From: Candidatus Rokuibacteriota bacterium
Lineage (GTDB): Bacteria; Methylomirabilota; Methylomirabilia; Rokubacteriales; JACPHL01
DNA length: 8,602 bases
Reading direction: 5' to 3'
Assembly (NCBI GenBank): GCA_016188625.1
Contig: JACPHL010000007.1
Location: 1-8,602 of the forward strand
Shown: positions 1 to 5,860 of the stretch, piece after piece
Layout: every line of letters begins with the position of its first letter
Numbering within the stretch: position 1 is the first letter of the stretch
Position numbers and translations under genes: made by a program
Notes under the pieces: model-generated
What the model saw: the letters and a program-made list of their open reading frames with translations, nothing else
Database searches by the model: none
Told to the model about the DNA's origin: nothing

Positions 1-2
1 AG

Positions 3-956
3 CGGCTGCCGTTCCTGGCGGGCAAGGCCCCGCGCACGGCCCGGCTCGACGCCGCCATCGCCCGGGACTGTGAGGCGGCCCCCGTGAGTCGGGTGGCCGC
101 CCGGTGGGGCCTGGCCCCGGCCACGGTGCGCCGCCTCGACAAGCGCGCCCTCCAGGGCTGGGCTGCTGGCCGGACTCGCGAGCCCGTGCGCCCCCTGGGG
201 GTCGACGAGATCTTCCTCGGCAAGAAGGACAAGTTCTTGACGGTGGTGAGCGACCTGGAGACCGGCGAGCCCCTCTGGATGGGGCAGGATCGGAAGCGCG
301 AGACCCTGGACCGCTTCTTCGCCGAGGCCCTGCCGCCCCGCCGCCGCCGGGCAGTCCGCGCCGTCTGCGTGGACATGTGGAAGCCCTTCGTCCAGAGCCT
401 CCGGGCTCATCTGCCCAATGCCCGGATCGTCTACGACAAGTTCCACGTCCTCCGCCACGCCAACGAGGCGCTGGACGAGGTCCGGCGGGCCGAGTTCTTC
501 CGGCAGGGCGGGGAGGCCCGAGGGCTGATCCGCGGCAAGCGCTGGCTCCTGCTCCGGCGCTGGGCCGACCTGGCGCGCGACGAGCGGGTGACCCTCCGGG
601 AGCTCTTCGCCCTCAACCGCCGGCTGGCCAAGGCCTACCTCCTGAAGGAGCAGCTGGGCCGCCTCTGGGCCTACACCTACGAGGGGGCCGCCCGGCGGTT
701 CCTCACCACGTGGCTCCGTGCGCTCCGCTGGCAGCGCCTGCCGGCCTTCCGCAAGGTCGCGCAGCTCCTGCTCCGGCATCTGGACGGGATCCTCGCCTAC
801 TGCCACGAGAAGGTGCCGTTCGGGAAGGTCGAGGCCATCAACGGCAACATCCGCGCAATGCTCCGTCGGGGCCGGGGCTATCGAGATCACGAGTACCTGC
901 TCCTCAAGGTCCAGCGGGCCACGGCCGAGCGGCGCCGACTGCACAGAGCCGCGTGA
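3..956 (+). CDS. ISL3-family transposase, 5' end outside window
   Basis: DDE transposase that would cut and join the ends of its insertion sequence. The frame is open from base 3, and the residues before the first internal GTG (base 84) continue the family pattern, so the gene starts upstream of the window. Visible parts, numbering from the GTG at 84: a helix-turn-helix-like stretch (VSRVAARWGLAPATVRRLDK); the first catalytic Asp in LGVDEIFLGKK; the second in VCVDMWKPF, followed by the ISL3-typical YDKFHVLRHANEALDEVRR; and the acidic third position in the KVEAINGNIRAMLRRGRGYRDHEY block. All three catalytic regions and the natural C-terminus are intact, so the visible portion could be active. 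The protein points away from the minus-strand operon that follows and shares no function with it. The family call is firm; the subgroup is not determined. Confidence 0.9.
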   Translation, partial: RLPFLAGKAPRTARLDAAIARDCEAAPVSRVAARWGLAPATVRRLDKRALQGWAAGRTREPVRPLGVDEIFLGKKDKFLTVVSDLETGEPLWMGQDRKRETLDRFFAEALPPRRRRAVRAVCVDMWKPFVQSLRAHLPNARIVYDKFHVLRHANEALDEVRRAEFFRQGGEARGLIRGKRWLLLRRWADLARDERVTLRELFALNRRLAKAYLLKEQLGRLWAYTYEGAARRFLTTWLRALRWQRLPAFRKVAQLLLRHLDGILAYCHEKVPFGKVEAINGNIRAMLRRGRGYRDHEYLLLKVQRATAERRRLHRAA

Positions 957-957
957 A

Positions 958-975
958 TACTGGGTCCCGGACACA
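958..975. repeat. Candidate right end (IRR) of the ISL3-type element
   Basis: Just past the transposase stop lies GGGTCCCGGACACA (962-975). Read inward from the right it is TGTGTCCGGGACCC, a form that resembles many IS termini. The matching left terminus and any target duplication would be outside the window, so this is only a guess based on position and sequence style. Confidence 0.2.
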
Positions 976-1057
976 TTGTGATCAAGAGCGAAAAATCCTC
1001 TCCGGCCTCCCTCCGACGCCGGCCGGGACTTCAAAGGCATGCGGCCCGCGCCTCTAG

Positions 1058-1681
1058 TTACCCCGCGGCCCGGTACTCCCAGAGCGGGGCGAGGTCGAAG
1101 CGCCGGGGCTCCTCATCGAGCATGGCGCCGTAGCGGGCCCGCCCCTTGACGTGGCGGAAGTCCGAGGCCAGGTAGCGGGCGAGGTCGTCCGCCCGCGCCC
1201 ACTCCATCACGGAGAAGAAGGTGGTCGGGTTCTGGTGGGTCTGGCCGAAGGCGACGGCCACGAGGTCCCACGCCCCGAGGAGGTCATCGAGGAAGGCCTT
1301 GTAGGCGACGGGGAACGCCTCCACCTGCTCGGTGACCACCCGGTACTGGCTCACCGTCACCCACTCGGCGCGGCGCTGGGGGTGGCGGTAGTCGTAGAAC
1401 GTCCGGAGCTGGTGCAGGGTCGAGGGGAGGGTGGCATGGGCGGCCTCCACCCCGGCCAGGCCGGCAAGGTAGGCCTGGGGGCCGCTCCAGAGGAGCGCTT
1501 CTTCGCTCTCGAACACCCCAATCCCCAGGAACGCCTCAACCGTCAGGCGGTCCCGGAAGAGGCGCGCCTCGAGCACGCCGGGCACCCCCTTGAGCCGCTC
1601 CATCAGGCCGGTGAGCGCGGTCTGGAGCGGCTCGGCGTGGCCGGGGACGGCGTGCCAGAGCCGGAGGATGCGCACGGACAT
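1058..1681 (-). CDS. Protein with two ABM-like (dimeric alpha-beta barrel) domains
   Basis: A 207-residue soluble protein with two copies of a ferredoxin-like fold resembling the antibiotic biosynthesis monooxygenase (ABM) superfamily. Repeat 1 spans about residues 3-75: ILRLWHAVPGHAEPLQ, then LKGVPGVLEARL, then FLGIGVFESEEAL. Repeat 2 spans about residues 107-180: WVTVSQYRVVTEQVEAF, then DLVAVAFGQ, then FFSVMEWARADDLARYL. In single-domain ABM proteins two chains form one barrel; here one chain could form it alone. ABM-fold proteins include cofactor-free monooxygenases, heme-degrading IsdG-type enzymes and non-catalytic binding proteins, so the reaction cannot be read from this sequence. The ATG is preceded by a modest AAGGG about seven bases upstream. 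It lies 32 bases downstream of the HDO gene on the same strand and is almost certainly cotranscribed with it. Fold call moderate; function unknown. Confidence 0.75.
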   Translation of the reverse strand: MSVRILRLWHAVPGHAEPLQTALTGLMERLKGVPGVLEARLFRDRLTVEAFLGIGVFESEEALLWSGPQAYLAGLAGVEAAHATLPSTLHQLRTFYDYRHPQRRAEWVTVSQYRVVTEQVEAFPVAYKAFLDDLLGAWDLVAVAFGQTHQNPTTFFSVMEWARADDLARYLASDFRHVKGRARYGAMLDEEPRRFDLAPLWEYRAAG

Positions 1682-1713
1682 GGCTGACCCTTAGCACGCG
1701 CTCCCGCGGACTG

Positions 1714-2433
1714 TCAAGGCGCACCTGTCTCAGGCGAGGGTCCCGGGCATTCCTCGAAGACGACGCGGTAGAGCCCGTCCCAGAAGCGGGCCCGAGTCTC
1801 GAGGGAGGCGCGGGCCCCTTCGAGGATCCGAGCCTGGTTCGCTGGGTCGTCGGCAGAGCGGGCCAGGGCCGCCCGGAGCAGGCGGGCATGCTCGAGGTCC
1901 TGGGCGATGTGGAGGGTGAAGTAATCGAGGGCCTCCTCGGCCACTCCGGACCGTCTGAGCCCGTCCACGAGGCAAGCGAACATCACCGGGATCGCCCACT
2001 CGTGCCCCGGCCCCACCGCCCCGAGGCCGACCAGGTAGTGGCGGAGGGAGGTCAGCTCGATGTGCCGCGTGACGAAGGCCTTGGTCTCCGGGAGCGGCGC
2101 GACCGCGTCCCAGTCGCGGGGCTCGAGGCCGAGGGCGCGGAGGAACCGCCGGTAGAGGGCCGGGTGCGAACGGTGGTAGACATCGGGACGGGCGAACTCG
2201 TCCTCGAGGACCCGGTGGATCCAGTCGCGGACCGTCGCGTCCGGGACGCTGGCCAAGAGGGCCTCCAAGTAGGCCGTGAAGATCCGGACGAGCTGGTAGT
2301 GCTGGAGCCCGAAGGCCCAGAGCTGGAGCCGCCCGAGCCCGCCCTCGGCGAAGCGCACGAGGAACGGGTGGCGGAGGGCCGGATGGGCCCGAACCTCGAT
2401 CTCAAGGTCAGCGAGAAAGGCCTCGGCCGTCAT
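1714..2433 (-). CDS. Heme-oxygenase-like (HDO/TenA/PqqC-fold) iron-containing redox protein
   Basis: A 239-residue all-helical protein of the heme-oxygenase-like diiron oxidase/oxygenase type (relatives include CADD, UndA and the TenA/PqqC fold). The clearest evidence is H175-x3-D179-x2-H182 in TLHIAQDLEHA, the last-helix metal-ligand pattern, preceded by E145 in GPGHEWAIP. The first ligand set is probably in VLEDEF...YHRSHPALY: E77 or E79 with H87 or H90. Spacing here is not the usual E-x6-H (E79 to H87 is x7), so which residues bind metal is uncertain. Known members use two irons and dioxygen for C-C cleavage, N-oxygenation or desaturation; the substrate here is unknown. TenA (thiaminase) is less likely because the metal ligands are present. 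ATG start with SD GAGGGG nine bases upstream. First gene of the pair with the double-ABM protein. Confidence 0.8.
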   Translation of the reverse strand: MTAEAFLADLEIEVRAHPALRHPFLVRFAEGGLGRLQLWAFGLQHYQLVRIFTAYLEALLASVPDATVRDWIHRVLEDEFARPDVYHRSHPALYRRFLRALGLEPRDWDAVAPLPETKAFVTRHIELTSLRHYLVGLGAVGPGHEWAIPVMFACLVDGLRRSGVAEEALDYFTLHIAQDLEHARLLRAALARSADDPANQARILEGARASLETRARFWDGLYRVVFEECPGPSPETGAP

Positions 2434-2492
2434 GGCGGGCTACCCCTCACGCCGGGTAGCGAGACCAAGGAGCTGAAAGTGTGGTTGTGCCG

Positions 2493-2521
2493 ATGGTAAC
2501 AGAGCGCCCGAGGGCCCGCAA
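2493..2521 (-). promoter_or_regulatory. Candidate sigma-70 promoter for the HDO/ABM operon
   Basis: On the minus strand TTGCGG (2521-2516) is followed after 17 bases by TACCAT (2498-2493), which matches the -10 consensus at four of six positions. It lies about 60 bases before the HDO start codon. Spacing is ideal but both boxes are imperfect, so this is a candidate only. Confidence 0.3.
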
Positions 2522-2636
2522 CGCCGCTGACAACTTTTGTCCGGTCCCCCGACCAAATACGCGCCAAGCTGATTTTCGACGGAATTGCCGTGGGTTGCCT
2601 GGGGTGGGCCCTACTCGGCTGGCACACTTCGGGCTT

Positions 2637-2679
2637 CCGGCCTGGCCGGAATGGGGTATGATTCCGGTGGATCGGCCGG
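2637..2679. promoter_or_regulatory. Nested inverted repeat over a TATGAT box (possible operator)
   Basis: A perfect inner inverted repeat, CCGGAAT (2646-2652) and ATTCCGG (2661-2667), is separated by eight bases. It is nested in an outer pair, CCGGCC (2637-2642) and GGCCGG (2674-2679). TATGAT (2657-2662) falls inside the inner repeat and could be a plus-strand -10 box for the gene at 2816. A -35 is not clear (CTTCCG at the right distance is poor). The arrangement fits an operator overlapping a promoter, or a 5' RNA hairpin. Confidence 0.35.
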
Positions 2680-2815
2680 GTTCAGACCGGGCATGGGAAT
2701 TGCTTTGATGGCAGTTGGCGTAATCCCGATTGCCGGATCAGCGCTCAGGGGGGCTCGCCAAGGATGCGGCGTTTTCGGAGATCCGTCCTGAAAGAGGCGG
2801 GGGAAGCCGACTGAC

Positions 2816-3463
2816 GTGCTCAAGCTCTTGGCGATCGCGCTCCGTCTGGTTGGCCTGGGGATGATGGTCCCGATCCTCCTGTTCCTCACCGTCGCGGCCG
2901 CCCAGTTCGTCGATGGCGCGCGCGACTACCCGCTGATCAGGGAGGTGATCAGCCTCACGCGACCCGTCTCCCGCTCGATCCAGCAACACGTCCCGACGAA
3001 GATCAAGGGGTACGACGCCACGCCCTGGATGGTCATCGTTTTCGCCCTCGCCGTGCGGATGGCGTGTCGCAATTACGCCGACAGGCTCTGGAGCCACGCC
3101 GAGTACCTCGCCCACAAGCGCGCCCTGAGGCGCCTGCGCGCGGCCCGTCCCGCGAACGTGGAGGCGCTCAAGCCGGTCGAGGCGAAGCTCGAGGAGTTGA
3201 AGCAGGCGCCCAGGAAGGACCGCGACGCGCTCCTCCGGCAGTTCATCGAGGCGAAGAAGCGCCTGGAGGAGGAAAGAAGGACGAGCGCCCGGACCCCTCG
3301 GGCGACCAGGCCAGCCAGGGCGCCAAACCGGGGTGACGGGGCGCGCCGCCTTGACGGGGGACGCTGGCGCGCGCTCCGGTGCCGGCTGCGGAGGAGGCGT
3401 CGCGACGGGGTCGTGGCGGGCCCCGTTGCCAGGGCGCCAGATCGAGGGGAGGTGGTACACTAG
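2816..3463 (+). CDS. Small membrane protein with coiled coil; probable frameshift near C-terminus
   Basis: A 215-residue reading frame from a GTG start, with purine-rich GAGGCGGGGGAAG upstream. Residues 1-30 form a hydrophobic membrane segment (LGMMVPILLFLTVAAAQFV), and residues 68-84 (TPWMVIVFALAVRMAC) look like a second. Residues 95-153 are charged and helical, probably a coiled coil (VEAKLEELKQ, EAKKRLEEE). After Glu153 (codon 3272-3274) the frame becomes an Arg-rich string with poor third-position GC, typical of a wrong frame. Moving back one base at 3274 gives AAG AAG GAC GAG CGC and 20 high-GC3 codons ending at TGA 3334-3336, a 173-residue protein with a hydrophilic tail. So the annotated C-terminus is probably not the original one. 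The architecture resembles the membrane and linker part of a signalling protein, but no catalytic output domain follows. Function not recognised. Confidence 0.6.
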   Translation: MLKLLAIALRLVGLGMMVPILLFLTVAAAQFVDGARDYPLIREVISLTRPVSRSIQQHVPTKIKGYDATPWMVIVFALAVRMACRNYADRLWSHAEYLAHKRALRRLRAARPANVEALKPVEAKLEELKQAPRKDRDALLRQFIEAKKRLEEERRTSARTPRATRPARAPNRGDGARRLDGGRWRALRCRLRRRRRDGVVAGPVARAPDRGEVVH

Positions 3464-3473
3464 AAGATCGAGC

Positions 3474-4166
3474 ATGACGATCCGGGCCGTCCTCTTCGAC
3501 GCGGGGAACACCCTGCTCGAGCTCGACTATGCGGCGATCGCCGACCGCCTCCGCGCCGAGGGGCATCCGGTGACCCCGGCGGCGATCCGGGCGGCGGAGC
3601 ACCGGGCCCGCGTTCGGCTCGACCCTCACCTGGCGGCGAACGCCTCCACCGAATCGCGCGACATCTTCCTCCTCTACACCTCCTACCTCCTGGAGGGGCT
3701 CGGGATCGCCAGCGACGGGACGGCGGAGCGGGTGTGCGCGGCCCTCCGGGAGTACAATCCGCCGATCGGGCTCTGGACCGTGCCGGCCCCCGGGGCGCGG
3801 CCGGTCCTCGAGGCCCTCGCCGGCCGCGGGCTCCGGCTGGCCGTGGTCTCCAACTCCAACGGCAGCGTGGAGGCGATCCTCCGGGAGGTCGGGCTCCTCG
3901 GCTACCTCGATGCCGTCGTGGACTCGGCCGTCGTCGGGGTGGAGAAGCCCGACCCGAGGATCTTCCGCCGCGCGACCGGGGCGCTCGGGGTCGAGCCCGA
4001 GGAGGCCGTGCACATCGGCGACCTCTACTCCGTGGACGTGCTCGGGGCGCGGGCCGCCGGCTGCCGCGCCATCCTTCTCGATCCTGCCGGGGCCTGGCCG
4101 CCGCTCGATTGCCTGACGGCGCCCGACCTCCCCGCCGCGGTCCGCCTTCTCGACACTCTCGATTAA
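3474..4166 (+). CDS. HAD-superfamily hydrolase
   Basis: A 230-residue haloacid dehalogenase-superfamily protein, probably a phosphatase of a small metabolite. Motif I is LFDAGNT with nucleophile D9. Motif II is VVSNS (S126), motif III is VEKPDP (K158), and motif IV is IGDLYSVD (D183, D188). Residues about 17-100 form a helical C1 cap. The usual second aspartate of motif I (general acid, D+2) is Gly11; DxGNT forms exist in the family, but it may mean weak or altered phosphatase chemistry. The ATG at 3474 is chosen because motif I starts eight residues later, as is usual; the frame is open further upstream but that stretch has no family match. It follows the stop of the membrane-protein frame by 10 bases and is probably cotranscribed. 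Substrate unknown. Confidence 0.85.
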   Translation: MTIRAVLFDAGNTLLELDYAAIADRLRAEGHPVTPAAIRAAEHRARVRLDPHLAANASTESRDIFLLYTSYLLEGLGIASDGTAERVCAALREYNPPIGLWTVPAPGARPVLEALAGRGLRLAVVSNSNGSVEAILREVGLLGYLDAVVDSAVVGVEKPDPRIFRRATGALGVEPEEAVHIGDLYSVDVLGARAAGCRAILLDPAGAWPPLDCLTAPDLPAAVRLLDTLD

Positions 4167-4236
4167 CCCCAGCCGCCGCCCCCCGGCACGACGCTTCGCC
4201 TTGATTCACCCCCGGGGGTATGGTAGAGAGATGCTT

Positions 4237-4249
4237 CAGGGGTCCCCTG
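4237..4249. promoter_or_regulatory. Palindrome over the SD of the DUF1326 gene
   Basis: CAGGGG-T-CCCCTG is a perfect 6+1+6 palindrome ending immediately before the ATG at 4250. Its left half supplies the only SD-like sequence (AGGGG). It could be a protein operator or simply a GC-rich coincidence. A second small palindrome, CCCCCGGGGG, lies at 4209-4218. Confidence 0.3.
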
Positions 4250-4576
4250 ATGCCCTGGCATCTCCGCGGCGAGTATTTCGAGAGCTGTAACTGCGAGGTC
4301 CTCTGCCCCTGCCTGCTCGGCCCGCGGGACGCCGGGGGCGCGGCCCTGGCGCGGCCCACCGAGGGGCACTGCGACGTCCCTGTGATCTTCCAGACCAAGG
4401 CCGGGGCCTTCGACGGCTTCGATCTCGGGGGGCTCAGCGCCGTCCTCACAATCTACGCCCCGGGCCCCATGGGCGAGGGGAACTGGACCGCCGGGCTCTA
4501 CCGCGACCACGGTCTGGCCTGGGAGATCGCCGGGCGGAACGGCTACTACGCCTCCTTCGACTGGTCGGGTCCCTAG
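4250..4576 (+). CDS. DUF1326 domain protein, C-terminally shortened
   Basis: The start of a DUF1326 protein, a cysteine-rich family of unknown function. The N-terminus MPWHLRGEYFESCNCEVLCP carries the family's cysteine cluster (C13, C15, C19, C21), with C41 in GHCDVPVIF. The family pattern then continues as FDGFDLGGLSAVLTIYAPGPMGEGNWTAGLY, roughly residues 55-84. Normal members run to about 190-215 residues; this one stops at 108, and the last 24 residues (from about YRDHGLAWE) no longer look like the family. I found no continuation in the other forward frames. The stop codon is followed directly by repeat copy A, so the 3' half was probably lost in a rearrangement. ATG at 4250 is preferred to the upstream in-frame ATG at 4220 because the family begins at MPW. 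Probably cotranscribed with the amidohydrolase. Confidence 0.7.
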   Translation: MPWHLRGEYFESCNCEVLCPCLLGPRDAGGAALARPTEGHCDVPVIFQTKAGAFDGFDLGGLSAVLTIYAPGPMGEGNWTAGLYRDHGLAWEIAGRNGYYASFDWSGP

Positions 4577-4587
4577 GAGGGAGCCTA

Positions 4588-4731
4588 TCCGAGTCACGCC
4601 GATGCAGCTCGCGCGCTCTCGACCCGCGGCTCGCGGAGGGGTGGTCCGCTTCGAGCGCGGGCTCTGCCAGCGCCACGTTGGGGGGAGGGTCGGAAGGGGG
4701 GCGTTAGCCCCCCTCCGAGTCAGCTAGGAGG
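4588..4731 (+). repeat. Dispersed double-hairpin repeat, copy A
   Basis: About 144 bases that match copy B (8454-8597) over their whole length, and copy C (reverse, 7059-7184) over the right half. Shared blocks are the left start TCCGAGT.ACGC.GATGC, the middle GGTCCGCTTCGAGCGC, and the right TTGGGGGGAGG...CTCCGAG. Hairpin 1 is 4655-4662 with 4666-4673 (one mismatch). Hairpin 2 is GGGGGGC-GTTA-GCCCCCC (4696-4713), extended by CGGA/TCCG around a bulged A. TCCGAGTCA occurs at both 4588-4596 and 4714-4722. The right end TAGGAGG is the SD of the amidohydrolase. It fills the 160-base gap after the DUF1326 gene; no coding gene is seen in it. No U-tract follows hairpin 2, so simple terminator action is unproven. 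Confidence 0.75.
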
Positions 4732-4736
4732 AGCCG

Positions 4737-5855
4737 ATGTACGGACAGTTCCGCGTCATCGACGCCGACGGCCACGTCATGGAGCCGGACGCCCTTTACG
4801 ACGACTACCTGGACCCGGGCTTCCGCCCCCAGCTCGCCGCGCTCCGCGAGGCCGCCCGGGCCCGCCCGATGCAGACCTTCTTCGGCCTCCTCCACACCAT
4901 CCGGAGCGGCCGCCCGCTGGGCGCGGTCGAGCCGTACGAGCCGATCGTGAGGACCGCGGGGTTCCTGGAGGTGCCGAAGGGCGGCTGGGACCCCCGGACG
5001 CGCCTGGCCGACATGGACGCCGAGGGGATCGACGTGGCGGTGGTGTTTCCCACCGGCGTCTCGAGCTTCTGCGCCCTCGACGACCCCGCCTTCGAGTCGG
5101 CGATGTACGAGGCCTACGCCCGCTGGGTGGGGGAGTACTGCCTGGCCGCGCCGGACCGGCCCCGCGCGGTGGCCGTCGTGAACATGCGCGATCCGGTACA
5201 GGGCGCCCGCGAGATCCGCCGCTGGCGCCGCGAGGCCTGGTGCGTGGGGATCTACTGCTCCGGCCACATCGACGGCAAACTCCTCGATCACCCCGACCTC
5301 TTTCCCCTCTGGGACGCCGCCCAGGGCGAGGACCTCCCCATCTGCTTCCACGGCGGCACGGCCCGCCCGCCCTACGGGTGCGGGACCTTCGAGTTCGCCG
5401 AGAGCTTCTTCCTCATGCACGCGGCCACGAACCCCTTCGAGCAGATGCGCGCCCTCGGGGCGCTGATCGGGGGCGGGGTGCTCGAGCGGTTCCCGCGGCT
5501 CCGGGTGGCCTTCCTCGAGGCCGGGGTGGGGTGGGTCCCGTTCTGGCTTGATCGGTTGGACGAGCACTACGAGCGGCTGCCGGCCTACGCCCCCTTGCTG
5601 AGCCGGGCGCCGAGCGCACACGTCAGGGGTCCCCAGGTTTTCGTCTCCTGCGACCCGGACGAGTCCACCCTGCCGGTCTGCGTCGATGCGCTCGGGGCGG
5701 AGCGGATCCTCTACGCCTCCGACTACCCGCACTTCGACTCCCGCTTCCCGAACACGGCGAAGCTCATCGCCGAGCGGCCGGAGCTCTCCGAGGAGGCCAA
5801 GCGGAAGATCCTGGGGGAGAACGCCCGCCGTCTCTACCCCCGGCTGGGTGGGTAG
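4737..5855 (+). CDS. Amidohydrolase family 2 (ACMSD-like) metal-dependent hydrolase
   Basis: A 372-residue TIM-barrel amidohydrolase of the Amidohydro_2 group (relatives include ACMSD and related decarboxylases and hydrolases). Metal-site residues: the N-terminal VIDADGHVMEP holds D11-x-H13 (a D in place of the first His of the classic HxH, a common variant); H205 in CFHGG; and D329 in YASDYPHFDS. E261 in FLEAGVGWVPFWLDRLDEHYE and H228 are further candidates for the active site. Length is normal. ATG is preceded by a strong AGGAGG SD five bases away, supplied by the right end of repeat copy A. Five bases separate its stop from the acyl-CoA dehydrogenase start, so the two are translationally coupled and likely act in one catabolic route, perhaps hydrolysis or decarboxylation of a ring or acid substrate before CoA-dependent oxidation. 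Substrate not determined. Confidence 0.88.
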   Translation: MYGQFRVIDADGHVMEPDALYDDYLDPGFRPQLAALREAARARPMQTFFGLLHTIRSGRPLGAVEPYEPIVRTAGFLEVPKGGWDPRTRLADMDAEGIDVAVVFPTGVSSFCALDDPAFESAMYEAYARWVGEYCLAAPDRPRAVAVVNMRDPVQGAREIRRWRREAWCVGIYCSGHIDGKLLDHPDLFPLWDAAQGEDLPICFHGGTARPPYGCGTFEFAESFFLMHAATNPFEQMRALGALIGGGVLERFPRLRVAFLEAGVGWVPFWLDRLDEHYERLPAYAPLLSRAPSAHVRGPQVFVSCDPDESTLPVCVDALGAERILYASDYPHFDSRFPNTAKLIAERPELSEEAKRKILGENARRLYPRLGG

Positions 5856-5860
5856 GCCGG

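Larger units (their letters stand above)
2434..2815. other. Divergent intergenic region, 382 bases
   Basis: Separates the minus-strand HDO operon from the plus-strand membrane protein gene. It is visibly less GC-rich than the flanking genes, with A/T runs such as CAACTTTTGTCC and CCAAATACG near 2530-2560, typical of a promoter region. The short reading frames in it have no family signature and poor codon use. It contains a candidate minus-strand promoter and a nested dyad over a TATGAT box, listed separately. CTGGCAC at 2619-2625 has the GG-N10-GC spacing of a sigma-54 site, but the -12 element lacks TT, so that match is weak. Confidence 0.6.

Noticed and set aside
1002-1026. CCGGCC/GGCCGG inverted repeat between convergent genes as terminator
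   Set aside because: Six-base arms with a 13-base loop and no U-tract; common by chance at this GC content.
1888-2499. 203-codon plus-strand open frame opposite the HDO gene
   Set aside because: Shadow of the HDO gene, which has the SD, the metal-ligand pattern and family length.
2619-2638. Sigma-54 promoter at CTGGCAC
   Set aside because: The -24 element and GG-N10-GC spacing fit, but the -12 element is GGGC not TTGC, and no activator gene is in view; not kept as a feature.
3243-4013. Long minus-strand frames opposite the HAD gene
   Set aside because: Low-complexity Arg/Pro/Gly translations over a clear HAD gene.
4588-4731. Repeat copy A as a CRISPR unit or simple terminator
   Set aside because: Copies are kilobases apart in both orientations, not an array with spacers; hairpin 2 lacks a following U-tract, and the sequence continues into the SD of the next gene.
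4704-5732. 342-codon open frame on the minus strand
   Set aside because: Antisense shadow of the amidohydrolase; low-complexity composition, no SD and no motif.
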